From Eriocheir sinensis (taxonomy: Eukaryota > Arthropoda > Malacostraca > Decapoda > Varunidae), in NCBI RefSeq assembly GCF_024679095.1, contig NW_026111272.1, positions 516,133 through 580,132 of the forward strand: DNA of 64,000 nt, in the 5' to 3' direction. The position numbers were made by a program, and so were the translations under genes. The notes under the pieces were generated by a model. That model saw only the letters and a list, made by a program, of their open reading frames with translations. It had not been told where the DNA came from and searched no databases. This document shows positions 1 through 9,123 of this stretch, in pieces; within the stretch, counting starts at the first letter, position 1, and each line of letters opens with the position of its first letter.

Positions 1-540
1 CGTACTTGTTGCATTACACGGTACAGCGTAGTGATTAGGGAGAGGAGAGTCACCTGGGTAGAGTATAGGTGGGGAGGAAGATGATGGGGAAGGAGAGGAG
101 GGGGAGGGGAGGTGGGGGTGAGGTGTTAGAGAGATGGATAAGAGTGGAAGGTGAGGGTTGTGTTGGGGAGAGGATGGGAGGGGAAAGAGGTGCTGGGGAA
201 GCTGCTTGGTAGGGGAGAGGAAAAAGGAGGTATGAGGCGTGGTACTGGGGAGAGGGAAAGGTAGGGGAGATAGTAGGTGAGGAGCTGGGAAGGGGGAGAG
301 AAGATGGGAAGGAAGGGAGAAAAGATGGAGGGGGTGGATACGATGCTGGGGAGGGAGAGGAAAAAAATGAAGTAGCAGGCGTGGAACTGGGGAAAGAGGG
401 AAGAGGAACAGTACGGACCGTAGTTGGGAGGGGAAGAGGAGGAGAAGGAGGTGATGGATGTACTAGAAGGGGAGTGGAGAGGGAGGGGAGGGTCGCACTG
501 GGGAGGGGAGGAGAATGGGAGAGAGAGAGATCGCTGGGGA
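1..540. repeat. Purine-rich GGGAGAGGA-type low-complexity tract
   Basis: The + strand is almost entirely G and A in loosely repeated blocks such as GGGGAGGGGAGAGG. There is no fixed unit length and no coding signal. Confidence 0.8.
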
Positions 541-589
541 GTTTGTAGTGTGGCGTAAGCTTATGGCACGAAGGGAGGACTCAAGTAAT

Positions 590-760
590 CAGTAAGGGGC
601 ATCAGCATGTTGAGGTAATTCTTCACTTTGTATGGTTTTCCACAAGCTGTCATTCATGAACTCTTTCACCAGTGTGGGTCAGGGCACGTCTGTTGAGGGT
701 GTTCTTCATAGTAAATCTCTTTCCACGAACTTCACAGTCATGATTTCTTTCACTTTTTTT
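590..760 (-). pseudogene. Degenerate C2H2 zinc-finger remnant
   Basis: Read on the minus strand this encodes a finger core close to KRFTMKNTLNRRALTHTGER, followed by a decayed second finger (VHE then a stop where a Cys is expected, then a GKPYK-like stretch). The HTGER linker and the F/L spacing are typical of DNA-binding C2H2 fingers. One zinc-binding Cys and one His appear replaced by Arg, and a stop interrupts the frame, so it is broken. It lies directly 3' of the R2-like element on the same strand. It may belong to another truncated element copy or to a zinc-finger gene fragment. Confidence 0.5.
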
Positions 761-834
761 GTTTTAGTTTACTTTTTCAGTCTTGATTATGCGTGATGTG
801 ACACTCTGCCAAGTGCCTAACAATCACTCACTTT

Positions 835-1263
835 TTAGAGGCTGCAACCGAGGGTTCTTTTTAAGACGGTAGTGGTTCCCTTAAGGACAATTATTTGGAT
901 TTCTGTTGCCCTCGGGTTTCCTGGGATTTTAGCTAGATGATCTTTGAAGTTCTTTTTCAGTAGGCCTGTTGCTCCGGCAATGACTGGCACAATCGAGATG
1001 TTCTTCAATTTCCAGTTTCTTTTCATATCATGCATCAGGCCTTGATATTTGGTGACCTCCTCCCTTTCAGCTCTGTTTAGCCCGCTGTCATGTGGGATAC
1101 TGACCTCAACTATCATAGCCACTTTTTCTTTCCTGTTCCACACAACCAGGTCCGGTTTCACTGCAGCATTATCTAGGTAGGTAGCTGTTGGAATTACCTG
1201 GTCATAGATGGTGTGCGTCTCATTTCCGGTGATTTTCTCTGGCTGATGTTCCCACACTTTCAC
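835..1263 (-). pseudogene. R2-like restriction-like endonuclease, downstream duplicate
   Basis: A 142-codon fragment repeats the nuclease domain encoded at 1,385-1,800. It contains the KPDLVVWNRKEK stretch with the PD of the catalytic core, a following IVEVSIPHD segment supplying the Glu, and a conserved YQGLMHDMKRNW helix. R2-family nucleases nick the target DNA to prime reverse transcription. This copy reads further at its C-terminus (to IVLKGTTTVLKRTLGCSL, then stop) than the upstream one. It begins at a truncated 'VWEHQPEK', so it has no knuckle or RT of its own. It arose by tandem duplication of about 509 bp. Confidence 0.75.
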
Positions 1264-1384
1264 TTTTTTGTTTTAGATTACTTTTTCAGTCTTGATTATG
1301 GGTGATGGGGCACTCTGCCAAGTGCCTAACAATCACCCACTTATTAGAGGCTGCAACCGAGGGTTCTTTTTAGGATGGTATTGG

Positions 1385-1954
1385 TTACCTAAAGGGCAAA
1401 TGTTTGGATTTCTCTGTTGCCCTCAGGTTTCCTGGGATTTTAGGTAGATGGTCTTTGAAGTTCTTTTTCAGTAGGCCTGTTGCTCCGGCAATGACTGGCA
1501 CAATCGAGATGTTCTTCAATTTCCAGTTTCTTTTCATATCATGCATCAGGCCTTGATATTTGGTGACCTCCCTTTCAGCTCTGTTTAGCCCGCTGTCATG
1601 TGGGATACTGACCTCAACTATCATAGCCACTTTTTCTTTCCTGTTCCACACAACCAGGTCCGGTTTCACTGCAGCATTATCTAGGTAGGTAGCTGTTGGA
1701 ATTACCTGGTCATAGTAGATGGTGTGCGTCTCATTTCCAGTGAATTTCTCTGGCTGATGTTCCCACACTTTGCTAGAGCACTTGATGTTCAGGCTGTTGC
1801 AGATGGTCCAGTGTAGGTATTTGCACACTTCATCATGCCTGACTGTGTAGTAGCCATCGGCTAGCAGAGTCTGGCAGCTGCAGATCAGGTGGCTCACACT
1901 TTCAATTTCAGTGTGGCAGAACCTGCATTTGTTGTTGTTACTGAGACCAGCCAT
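1385..1954 (-). pseudogene. R2-like CCHC knuckle plus restriction-like endonuclease
   Basis: The 189-codon fragment opens with a knuckle (CRFC, then H, then C, spaced C-x2-C-x8-H-x3-C), which in R2 proteins sits just before the nuclease. The nuclease follows with PD in KPDLVVWN and E in MIVEVS. It is the C-terminal part of the element. The frame is open from the knuckle to near the C-terminus, where it differs from the duplicate copy (LRATEKSKHLPFR against PRATEIQIIVLKG), which suggests a small indel near 1,400. No start codon is expected because this is an internal part of a long ORF. Confidence 0.8.
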
Positions 1955-1999
1955 TTTTGAAAGCGTTGGTCATTATGGCCTGGTCTTGTGCTGCCATTA

Positions 2000-2563
2000 T
2001 CAGCCGCTCCTGAAGGTAGTGGAGGGTTCCTTTGATGAGTTCAGAGAGCTCTCCTTGTCAATGTAGTCTTTGGAGAGCTCTTGCAGGAAAAACTTGGCAC
2101 GTTGGTGTTCTGCCCACTCAGTTAAGTTGGTGTTCTGGAACTTCCTGGTGAATTTTGAACGGCTCTTTCTGGCCCTTTTGGTGGCTGGTGTGTTTTCTGT
2201 TTCCTGCTCATCTACTATACAATCCTGTCCAAAATGCTGGGCCAGCTTAGTAATTGAGGTGTTTTTGCTGGCTTTGTTGGTGTGGTGTTCCCAGACCCTG
2301 GCAATGTTTGGACTTAGGGAGCTTCTGAGGTATTGGCCGATGCTCACCATAGTGGCTCTGTGCTGGTGGTTAACTTCAGACAGTCCTAGGCCTCCCTCTC
2401 TTCTTGGCATATACAGTCTTGGAAGGCACTGATTTCTGTAGATGACCTTGTGGAGTGTTAAAGTTTTCCTTGTTTTTACATCTAATTTATTTATTTCGGT
2501 TTGAGGCCAGTCAATAATGCCAAAGCTGTAACTTGCCTGGAGCAGTTGGTGGCTCATGCTCAT
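2000..2563 (-). pseudogene. R2-like RT thumb/linker segment
   Basis: The 187-codon reading frame carries IDWPQTEINKLD and RLYMPRREGGLGLSEV, typical of the region downstream of the RT palm in R2-type and bacterial-style retroelement proteins (the 'PR.EGG.GL' signature). It sits between the RT fragment and the knuckle/nuclease and is in a different frame from both, so at least two frameshifts separate it from its neighbours. The C-terminal part is rich in Lys, Arg and Ser. It is non-functional in its present state. Confidence 0.7.
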
Positions 2564-2575
2564 TCTGCTCTGATT

Positions 2576-2885
2576 TCACTGAGCTCGTCTAGAGCTGAAC
2601 AGTAGATGGTTCACTGTTTTGTTTGGGTCTTTTTTGCGAGTTTGACTTAGGTTGTACCCACTTTGGCACTTGTTTAGGAGCTTACTGAGAGGGTCTATTG
2701 CCATACAGAAGAGAAGGGGGGATAGGCTGTCTCCTTGGTAGATTCCTCTTCTTATTCTGACCTTGGGGATGATGGTTTTCCCCTTGGTGTGGCTGAGTGT
2801 GATGTTTGTTTGCCACATTTGCATTTGTGTTGCCAGTGCTAGAGTGATGGTAGGGTGGACTTTATATAGCTCAAGACCTTCTCTG
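2576..2885 (-). pseudogene. R2-like RT palm fragment lacking the YxDD box
   Basis: The reading frame contains [21 protein letters not shown] and then RRGIYQGDSLSPLLFCMA, the RT block around motif B. After KTVNHLLF, where a Y-x-DD motif C should follow, the sequence changes to SSRRAQ and a stop. The catalytic Asp pair is therefore deleted. Upstream, motif A is also missing, because the frame is fused directly to a zinc finger (2,885-3,000). Both active-site Asp blocks are absent, so this copy cannot be catalytic. Confidence 0.75.
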
Positions 2886-3010
2886 TGTGTGTAAGGATGT
2901 GTTTACTGAGGTTACTCTTCCTACTGAACCTTTGGCCACACTCACAACATTCATGACTCATTTCAAACGTGTGGTTGTATTTGTTGAGCTCATCCTTCAT
3001 ACGGTCTTTT
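2885..3010 (-). pseudogene. C2H2 zinc finger upstream of the RT fragment
   Basis: The minus strand encodes a perfect C-x2-C-x12-H-x3-H finger ([20 protein letters not shown] then LTH), preceded by a degenerate finger ([10 protein letters not shown]). R2-group proteins carry N-terminal C2H2 fingers that bind the target DNA, so this is probably the remnant N-terminus of the same element. It is fused to mid-RT by a large internal deletion. Confidence 0.65.
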
Positions 3011-3059
3011 TTCCACACTCTTGGCTTTCATAATTTCCTTCACCAGTGTGTGGAGGTGG

Positions 3060-3540
3060 TGGGTGAGTGAAGTGATGCACCCCCTGGTGTATATGTTTCT
3101 GTTAGTTAATTAGTGCAAGGCTATGTCTAGTGATCTCGTTCTAGTCTCAAATCTCCTCACACTCAAATTTGCCCTTTCCTCTATGGCTGGAGGTGCCAGC
3201 AGCAGGGAGGTGGTGGTGACTCTTCTGGCCACCCCTGGTCCTCACACTAGTGGCAGCCTGCCCCTGCTGCTCCTGGCCACTCAGGCTGCTGCCTCCTTAA
3301 AGTTTAAATTCATGCTTGGATCCATGCTGCATAATTTTTCTGAGCTGTCCCCAGTCTCTCACTGGATTCTTGTCTGCCGGCCCCTCACATGCACCACTTG
3401 TCCAAGGCCAAGACTCTCACCCAGGAGTTGAATCCTCTAAATCTTACAGGACTTGTTTGTGAGTCAGTTCGCCCATGCTCGTTGATCATCGTTGCCATTA
3501 CCACGTGCCCTGGACGGACCCAAAGTGGGTCATTATATTG
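3060..3540. other. No recognisable gene
   Basis: Mixed-composition sequence. Short open frames on both strands show no recognisable domain. Confidence 0.6.
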
Positions 3541-3543
3541 CTC

Positions 3544-3544
<1 letters not shown>

Positions 3545-3588
<44 letters not shown>
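3545..3588. repeat. (GT)n microsatellite
   Basis: About 22 uninterrupted GT units; (GA)n tracts follow at 3,611-3,661 and 3,887-3,980. Confidence 0.95.
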
Positions 3589-3661
3589 GCAGCACAACCA
3601 AGTGGTGAGACAGAGAGAGAGAGAGTAATATAAATAGGAATAGGAGAGAGAGAGAGAGAGA

Positions 3662-3886
3662 CTACAATATCAGAGAGCCATAATAAAATTGAGATAAATA
3701 ATAATAGATTTATTTGATGATTTCTTTTCTAAAACTTAATGAAATAATTCTCCTTCAAAATTTTCCTAATACAGATATGAAAGAAATGTTTGACCTTTGA
3801 TTATTTTCCTTAAAGATATGCTTTCTGAAGTGAAATTTTGTTTATCTTTCATAACATTCCTCATACAGTCAAGCCCTGGGAGCTGG
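3662..3886. other. A/T-rich spacer
   Basis: Lies between two (GA)n tracts. No gene seen. Confidence 0.6.
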
Positions 3887-3937
3887 GGAGAGAGAGAGAA
3901 ATCAAGGGTATAGAGAGAGAGAGAGAGGAGAAAGATT

Positions 3938-3978
<41 letters not shown>

Positions 3979-4134
3979 GTGTACAGTTGTATGGTGAAGA
4001 GATTGTTGGCGACTGATGTACAGACACGAAGACATGATGGCAAGGAGGTGACGGACAGACCAGACAATAATCCTGAGCAACTATGACTCAGGGCAGAGGC
4101 TAATGAAGACTCGATATTCTTAACTCCATCGCTG

Positions 4135-4870
4135 TGACCTCTTATGTTCCTTTCACTGGTAGCCTGGTAACATATACTCCATACATCATCCCTGTGGTGG
4201 ATAGTTCTGTGGTATTGGTATGCTGGATATCCTTCACTGGTAGCCTTAACATACACTATCTTTCCTTCACCTCTGTGCTTCCCTAGTGGAGTGTTTCCCA
4301 TGTGGTATTGGTATGCTGGATATCCCTTCACTTAGCCTTAACATACACTCCCATCTTTTTCTGCCTCTGTGGTGGATAGTGAGTGTTTCCATGTATTGGT
4401 GTGCTGGATATCCCTTCACTGGTAGCCTTACACTCCCAGGTCTTGCTCTGCCTCTGTAGTGGATAGTGGAGTGTTTCCCATGTAGTATTGGTGTGCTGGA
4501 TATCCCTTCACTGGTAGCCTGGTAACATACCTTCCAGGTCTTTCTCTCCTCTGTGGTGGATAGTGGAGTGTTTCCATGTGGTATTGGTGTGGATATCCCT
4601 TCACTGGTATCCTGATGACATTCACTTCAGGTCTTTTTCTGCATCTGTGGGAGTGTTCCCCATGTGGTACTGGTGTGTTGGATATCCCTTCACTGGTAGC
4701 CTGGTAACATACACTCCCAGGTCTTTATCTGCCTCTGTATGTGGTACTGGTGTGTTGATATCCCTTCACTGGTATCCCGATAACATTCACTCCCAGGTCT
4801 TTCTCTGCCTCTGTGGTGAATAGTGGAGTGTTCCCATGTGGTACTGGTGTGTTGGATATCCCTTCACTGT
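4135..4870. repeat. ~90-bp minisatellite
   Basis: About eight tandem, diverged units share the blocks 'GGATATCCCTTCACTGGTAG', 'CATACACTCCCAGGTCTTT' and 'CTGCCTCTGTGGTGGATAGT'. Unit length varies through small deletions. Reading frames across it are incidental. Confidence 0.9.
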
Positions 4871-5032
4871 TATCATCCTCACCTCCCTTACTTTCCCTTC
4901 CCTTCCCTCCTTTCCCTACTCTTCCCTACCCCTTCCCTTCCTTCCCCACCTTCCCTTCCCTTCTTATCCCTTACATGACTCAACAAACACCCAAGACTTC
5001 AGGTAAACACACACACTCACTTCACATCTGAG
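4871..5032. repeat. Pyrimidine-rich CCCTT tract
   Basis: Low-complexity CCCTTCCCTT-type sequence directly after the minisatellite. Confidence 0.7.
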
Positions 5033-5349
5033 GTGTGTGTGTGTGTGTGTGCGGAGCGAGCTGGGCAGAGGAGAGAGCGCTTTGTCAGCCTCCAGACCCA
5101 TGGTACAGCAGGTGGTCTGTCCTTAAACGATTTTACATTAATCAGCAGGCTAAAACGTTGCATTTCAACTCTAGTTGATATTAAGTTGAAGGAAGTGACG
5201 GTCGAGCTTGGGAGTCAATCATGTTACACTGGAGGGAAGAGAGAGAGAGAGAGAGAGAGATATGCAAGATGTAAGACTATAGAGAAAAGAAGGAGAGGAA
5301 GAAGAGGAAAGAACCGATGGAAACAAGGAAGAAAAGCAAGATGTGAAAC

Positions 5350-5613
5350 TACTAAGGATTTCAGAGGCTGTGCGGCCTCGTTTTTGGGAATAATATCGTA
5401 ACGAACAATCGTATCGGTGAGATTTTTAGACAGTTTATTTCACACACTGCCTTAATTTTGAAGGGTATCGCCAACCGCCACAAGTAGAGAATAAATGCAC
5501 TTGTCCCTATACCAAGAGGGTAAAGTCATCAGTGTCAGGCAAAGATACGAACACAACTACCAGAGGCTCCGCCCACCTTGTTCCTTCTTCCTCCATCTCC
5601 CTTCCTCTCTCCT

Positions 5614-5661
<48 letters not shown>

Positions 5662-6203
5662 ATGTAGCTTCGTAACTATAATGAATGAAAGGCATGCATT
5701 AATTGTAGTGGCGTTATATACTCTTTCTAATACTGATAGGCATCCTTTAAATAAAGTTGAGAGTAGGGTAACGTGTTACTTACATAGCCTAATTACCTCC
5801 GTAACTATTGGTAGCGTAGTGGTTTGGTGGTTTATGGTGTACGTTTTCGTAGGGCTATTGTATAGCATGTACCTACTGATAAAAGTAATGGTGCTCTTAT
5901 CGCCAAATTATAGTGGTGCTATTAATTTTATTGTCAGGGAAGAGCTGAAAGTATGGTAACGGGAAGAATTGCTGAGGCATAAAATGTTTGAGGTACTACT
6001 AAAACGAGAGAGAAACAAATACAAGCGAGCAATCGTTCTACCATCAATCATGGTAGTCATCATTTACCACCTCACCCTACTCTCACATGTCATTACGTCC
6101 ACGGCCCAGATGTGTATCACTATGCTCAAAATTAAAGTCCCAGTATCACATCAAGCATGCCTTAATTGAAAAAAAAAATCATTCTCGAGTATGTATGTAT
6201 CTT

Positions 6204-6265
<62 letters not shown>

Positions 6266-6540
6266 AGGGAGAAGGGAGGAGGCGGGAGATGGAGGGAAGA
6301 GGGATCAAGGTGGGCGGAGCCCTGCAGTTGTGTTCCGTATCTTTGCCTGACACTGATGACTTTTACCCCTCTGGTATAGGGACAAGTGCCTTTATTCTTA
6401 CTTGTGGTATATGATACTCCTTCAAAATTAAGGCAGTGTGTGAAATAAAACGTAAAATCTCGTACCGATACGATTGTTCAAAAGCGATATTATTCCTCTA
6501 AAAAACGAGGCCGCACAGCCTCTTGGAAATCCTTAGGGAG
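5350..6540. repeat. Large imperfect inverted repeat with ~540-bp loop
   Basis: The left arm (about 5,350-5,661) and right arm (about 6,206-6,540) are reverse complements. 'GCTGTGCGGCCTCG' at ~5,369 pairs with 'CGAGGCCGCACAGC' at ~6,507. 'GTGTCAGGCAAAGATACG' at ~5,531 pairs with its complement at ~6,336. The innermost part of each arm is a microsatellite, (CT)n at 5,615-5,661 and (GA)n at 6,207-6,261, which are also complementary. The loop holds no recognisable gene. Confidence 0.85.
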
Positions 6541-6748
6541 GAAAAGAAGAAACAACATTTGGGAAAACAAGAAGAAAAGGAGAAGCAAGATATAAAACTA
6601 GGAATAAAAGAAATACGAAGAAAGAATAGGGAGAACACGTCGATGGAAAACAAGGAAGAAGAAGAAGAGGAAGGAAGAAAGCAAGGAAAGGAGGGAAGGA
6701 AGGAGAGGAGAAATGAAGGAAGAGAGAAAAGGACAGGAGAGAGAGAGA
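6541..6748. repeat. Purine-rich tract
   Basis: AAGGAAGAAGA-type low complexity leading into a short (GA)n at the 5' end of the next element. Confidence 0.75.
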
Positions 6749-7906
6749 GCCAGAGCCTTCGACAGGGTTTGGCACCAAGGCCTCATCGCCAAGCTGAAGA
6801 GCCTAGGTGTGCGAGGCGCTCTCCTGCAATTCATTGGGGATTACCTCCATGACAGGGCATTACAGGTGGTGATTATCGGCCACACCTCAAGCCAGCACCC
6901 CATCAATGCAAACGTGCCCCAGGGCAGCGTACTCGGGCCTCTACTGTGGAATGTTTATTTCAATGACATTCTCCAGCTCATCCCAGAGGTCCAGGCATAC
7001 GCTGACGACTGTACCCTTGCCTTCACCAGCAACAGACAGGACTGGCAAGGCACATTTTGTCGTATCAACATGGCACTCAACAAAATTGTCACCTGGAGCA
7101 GCTGCTGGCAAGTCACCCTGGCTGACAAAACCCAAGCAATGGTTATATCCCGCAGGCGAGACATCAACAATCTAGCCGTGCCGGGGATACAACTGAGGGG
7201 AAAACGCTACCGTTCAAGACTCCATCTCCATTCTCGGAGTGGAGTTCGACCTGAGACTCTCCTTCACCAACCATGCTAAGAAAAAAAAAAAGCAACATGG
7301 AAACTCAGCTGTGTACGGCGCATCTCCCATATACTTGACGCCAAAGGGGCTGAGGTGCTCTACAAAGGCACAGTACGTCCCTCATGGAGTACTCCCCCTC
7401 GCCTGGTCCTCCTGCCTCCATCCTACCTTGCAACGCTGGGTCGTGTCCAGACCAGAGCCCAGCGTCTGATACAACACAGGTCCTCAGCATGCGCGTGGCT
7501 CCTTACAACCTCTCCAGGGCGCAGGGATGTGGCAGGCCTGTGTGTAATGTTCAAGGCACACAACCCTAAACACACCCAACCTGGCATCTCTCAAGCTCCC
7601 TGCGCCCCCAAGCCCCATACACTCCACCCGAGCAGCACCCACAGGCAGGAACAAGCGGCTGTACCTTCTCTGGGACAGAACACCACTTCCACTCCTTCCA
7701 GCCCCGCTACAGCCGCCTGTGGAACCAGTTTGTTCGCCACACCGACATCCACCATCACGCGTCTCTTCAAGACTTCAAGCAGGAGGTGAACAGCTGGCTT
7801 AGGACCTCTGGGCAGTAACTCACTGTGTGTAATCTTGTACATAATATAGATAGATGAAGCTTAAAACCTTCAACTTTAGCACAATCTTTGTAAACCCTGT
7901 TTAAAT

Positions 7907-7908
<2 letters not shown>
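6749..7908 (+). mobile_element. 5'-truncated jockey/I-like non-LTR retrotransposon
   Basis: The copy starts in RT motif A (AFDRVWHQGLIAKLKSLG) and continues through VPQGSVLGPLLWNVYFND (motif B) and QAYADDCTLAF (motif C). It ends in the C-terminal region with the VQTRAQRLIQ signature and, after frameshifts, WNQFVRHTDIH and VNSWLRTSGQ then stop. The open frame runs from ~6,750 to 7,279; frames shift near 7,200-7,280 and near 7,690, so it is a pseudogene. The 3' UTR ends in a TTTAAATAAATAAG signal. (GA)n flanks it on both sides (6,737-6,748 and 7,911-7,939), suggesting insertion into a GA microsatellite. The clade within jockey/I is uncertain. Confidence 0.8.
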
Positions 7909-7938
<30 letters not shown>

Positions 7939-7939
7939 A

Positions 7940-8931
7940 GAAAGAACAGCAGGATGGTCTAACACTACAGGAAGACAATGATAAAGGAAGGGAAGAAGAA
8001 AAGGTAGACAAATTGAAGTATGTGAAAAAAATTATGAGAAAACAAGGAAGAAAAAGAATAGTGGTGTAAAAACTGTGAAGAAAATGAAGAAAATGAAAAC
8101 AAAAAACTAGGTGATGTAAAAACTGAAGAAAATGAAGAAAAAAAATAGAATATGAAAATGAAAAATGAGAGAGAAAATGAAGAAAAAAATGAAAATAATG
8201 AAAAAAATGAAAAAACGAAAAATGAAAATGAATGAAAATGAAAAAAATGAAAAAATGAAAATGAAAATGAAATGAAAAAAAATGAAAGTGAAAAAATGAA
8301 AATAAAAAATAAAAATGAAAAAATGAAAATGAAAAAAAGAAGAAAATGGAGAAAATTATAGCAAAAGCAGACGATGTAAAACTGAAGAAAATGAAGAAAA
8401 TGAAAACAAGACTATGAAGAAAAGTAAGAAGAAAATGAGAACAAATGGAAGTATGTGAAGAAAATGATGACAAAACGAGGAAGAAAACAAAGGAAGAAAA
8501 TGAGAACATGTGGAAGAAAAAAAGAAAAATTATAACAATTAAAACTAGGGAGAAAAGATCGAGCATTAGGGGGAACAAGGAAGAAGAAGAAGATGAAGAG
8601 GAAGAAAAAGAAGAAGAGGAAGAAGATAAAGAAGAGGAAGAAGACAAAGAAGAAAAGGAAGAAGAAGAAAAAGATACAGAAGAGGAAGAAGAAGAAAAAG
8701 AAGAGGAAGAAGATAAAAAGGAGGAAGAGGAAGAAAAAGAAGATCAAGGAAGAAAAAGAGGAAGAAGATAAAAAGAAGAGAAAGAAAAAAAAAGAAGAAG
8801 AGAAGAAGATAAAAAAGAAAAGGAAGAAAATAAAAAAAAGAAGAGGAAGAAGATAAAATAGAAGAGGAAGAAAAAGATAAAAAAGAAGAGGAAGAAAATA
8901 AAGAAGAAGAGGAAGAAGAAGAAGACTGTCA

Positions 8932-8933
<2 letters not shown>
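7940..8933. repeat. GAAAA/GAAGA purine tract
   Basis: Almost 1 kb of GAA-rich sequence, first AATGAAAATGAAA-like and then (GAAGAG)n. Long Phe/Ser or Glu/Lys frames across it are compositional. Confidence 0.85.
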
Positions 8934-8962
<29 letters not shown>

Positions 8963-8970
8963 CACACACT
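8934..8970. repeat. (CA)n microsatellite
   Basis: Short CA run with GCAC interruptions, touching the splice donor of the 8,974-9,050 exon. Confidence 0.9.
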
Positions 8971-8973
8971 CAC

Positions 8974-9050
8974 CCTTTGCTCGCGAAGTCCGCCGCCAAA
9001 CAGCCCGACACAAGCCAGAAGGCCGTCCAGAGACATGTGTAGACCAGCTC
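8974..9050 (-). CDS. MARVEL-type protein, exon with a transmembrane helix
   Basis: On the minus strand an acceptor (CGTGTGTTTGCAG) precedes GAGCTGGTC, and a donor (AAAGG|GTGAGT) follows. The 77-bp exon encodes ELVYTCLWTAFWLVSGCL then AADFASK, one hydrophobic helix. It starts in phase 0, and the candidate upstream exon (10,866-11,038) ends in phase 0, so the two join cleanly after GML. In CKLF-like/plasmolipin MARVEL proteins the third helix begins with a comparable E-x-x-Y...W pattern; these four-pass proteins act in membrane apposition and vesicle trafficking. No fourth-helix exon is seen below 8,974. The identity is inferred from pattern, not alignment. Confidence 0.6.
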
Positions 9051-9123
9051 CTGCAAACACACGGAATGACACACACACACATGTACACCAGTACAACTAC
9101 ACCATCATTGTTATTATCATTAG

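Larger units (their letters stand above)
751..3010 (-). mobile_element. Decayed R2-type (RLE-encoding) non-LTR retrotransposon
   Basis: On the minus strand the order is C2H2 zinc finger, part of a reverse transcriptase, thumb/linker, CCHC knuckle and restriction-like endonuclease. This is the domain order known for the R2 group, whose members encode N-terminal zinc fingers and a C-terminal PD-(D/E)XK-like nuclease. It is not functional. The frame breaks between blocks, the RT lacks both its N-terminal half and its YxDD box, and the 3' end is tandemly duplicated (751-1258 and 1259-1770). The family is clear; the clade within R2/R4/NeSL-type elements is not. Confidence 0.8.

Noticed and set aside
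7901..8969. Long Phe/Ser/Leu and Glu/Lys reading frames
   Set aside because: They mirror the GAA-rich composition, exist in several frames at once and contain no domain.
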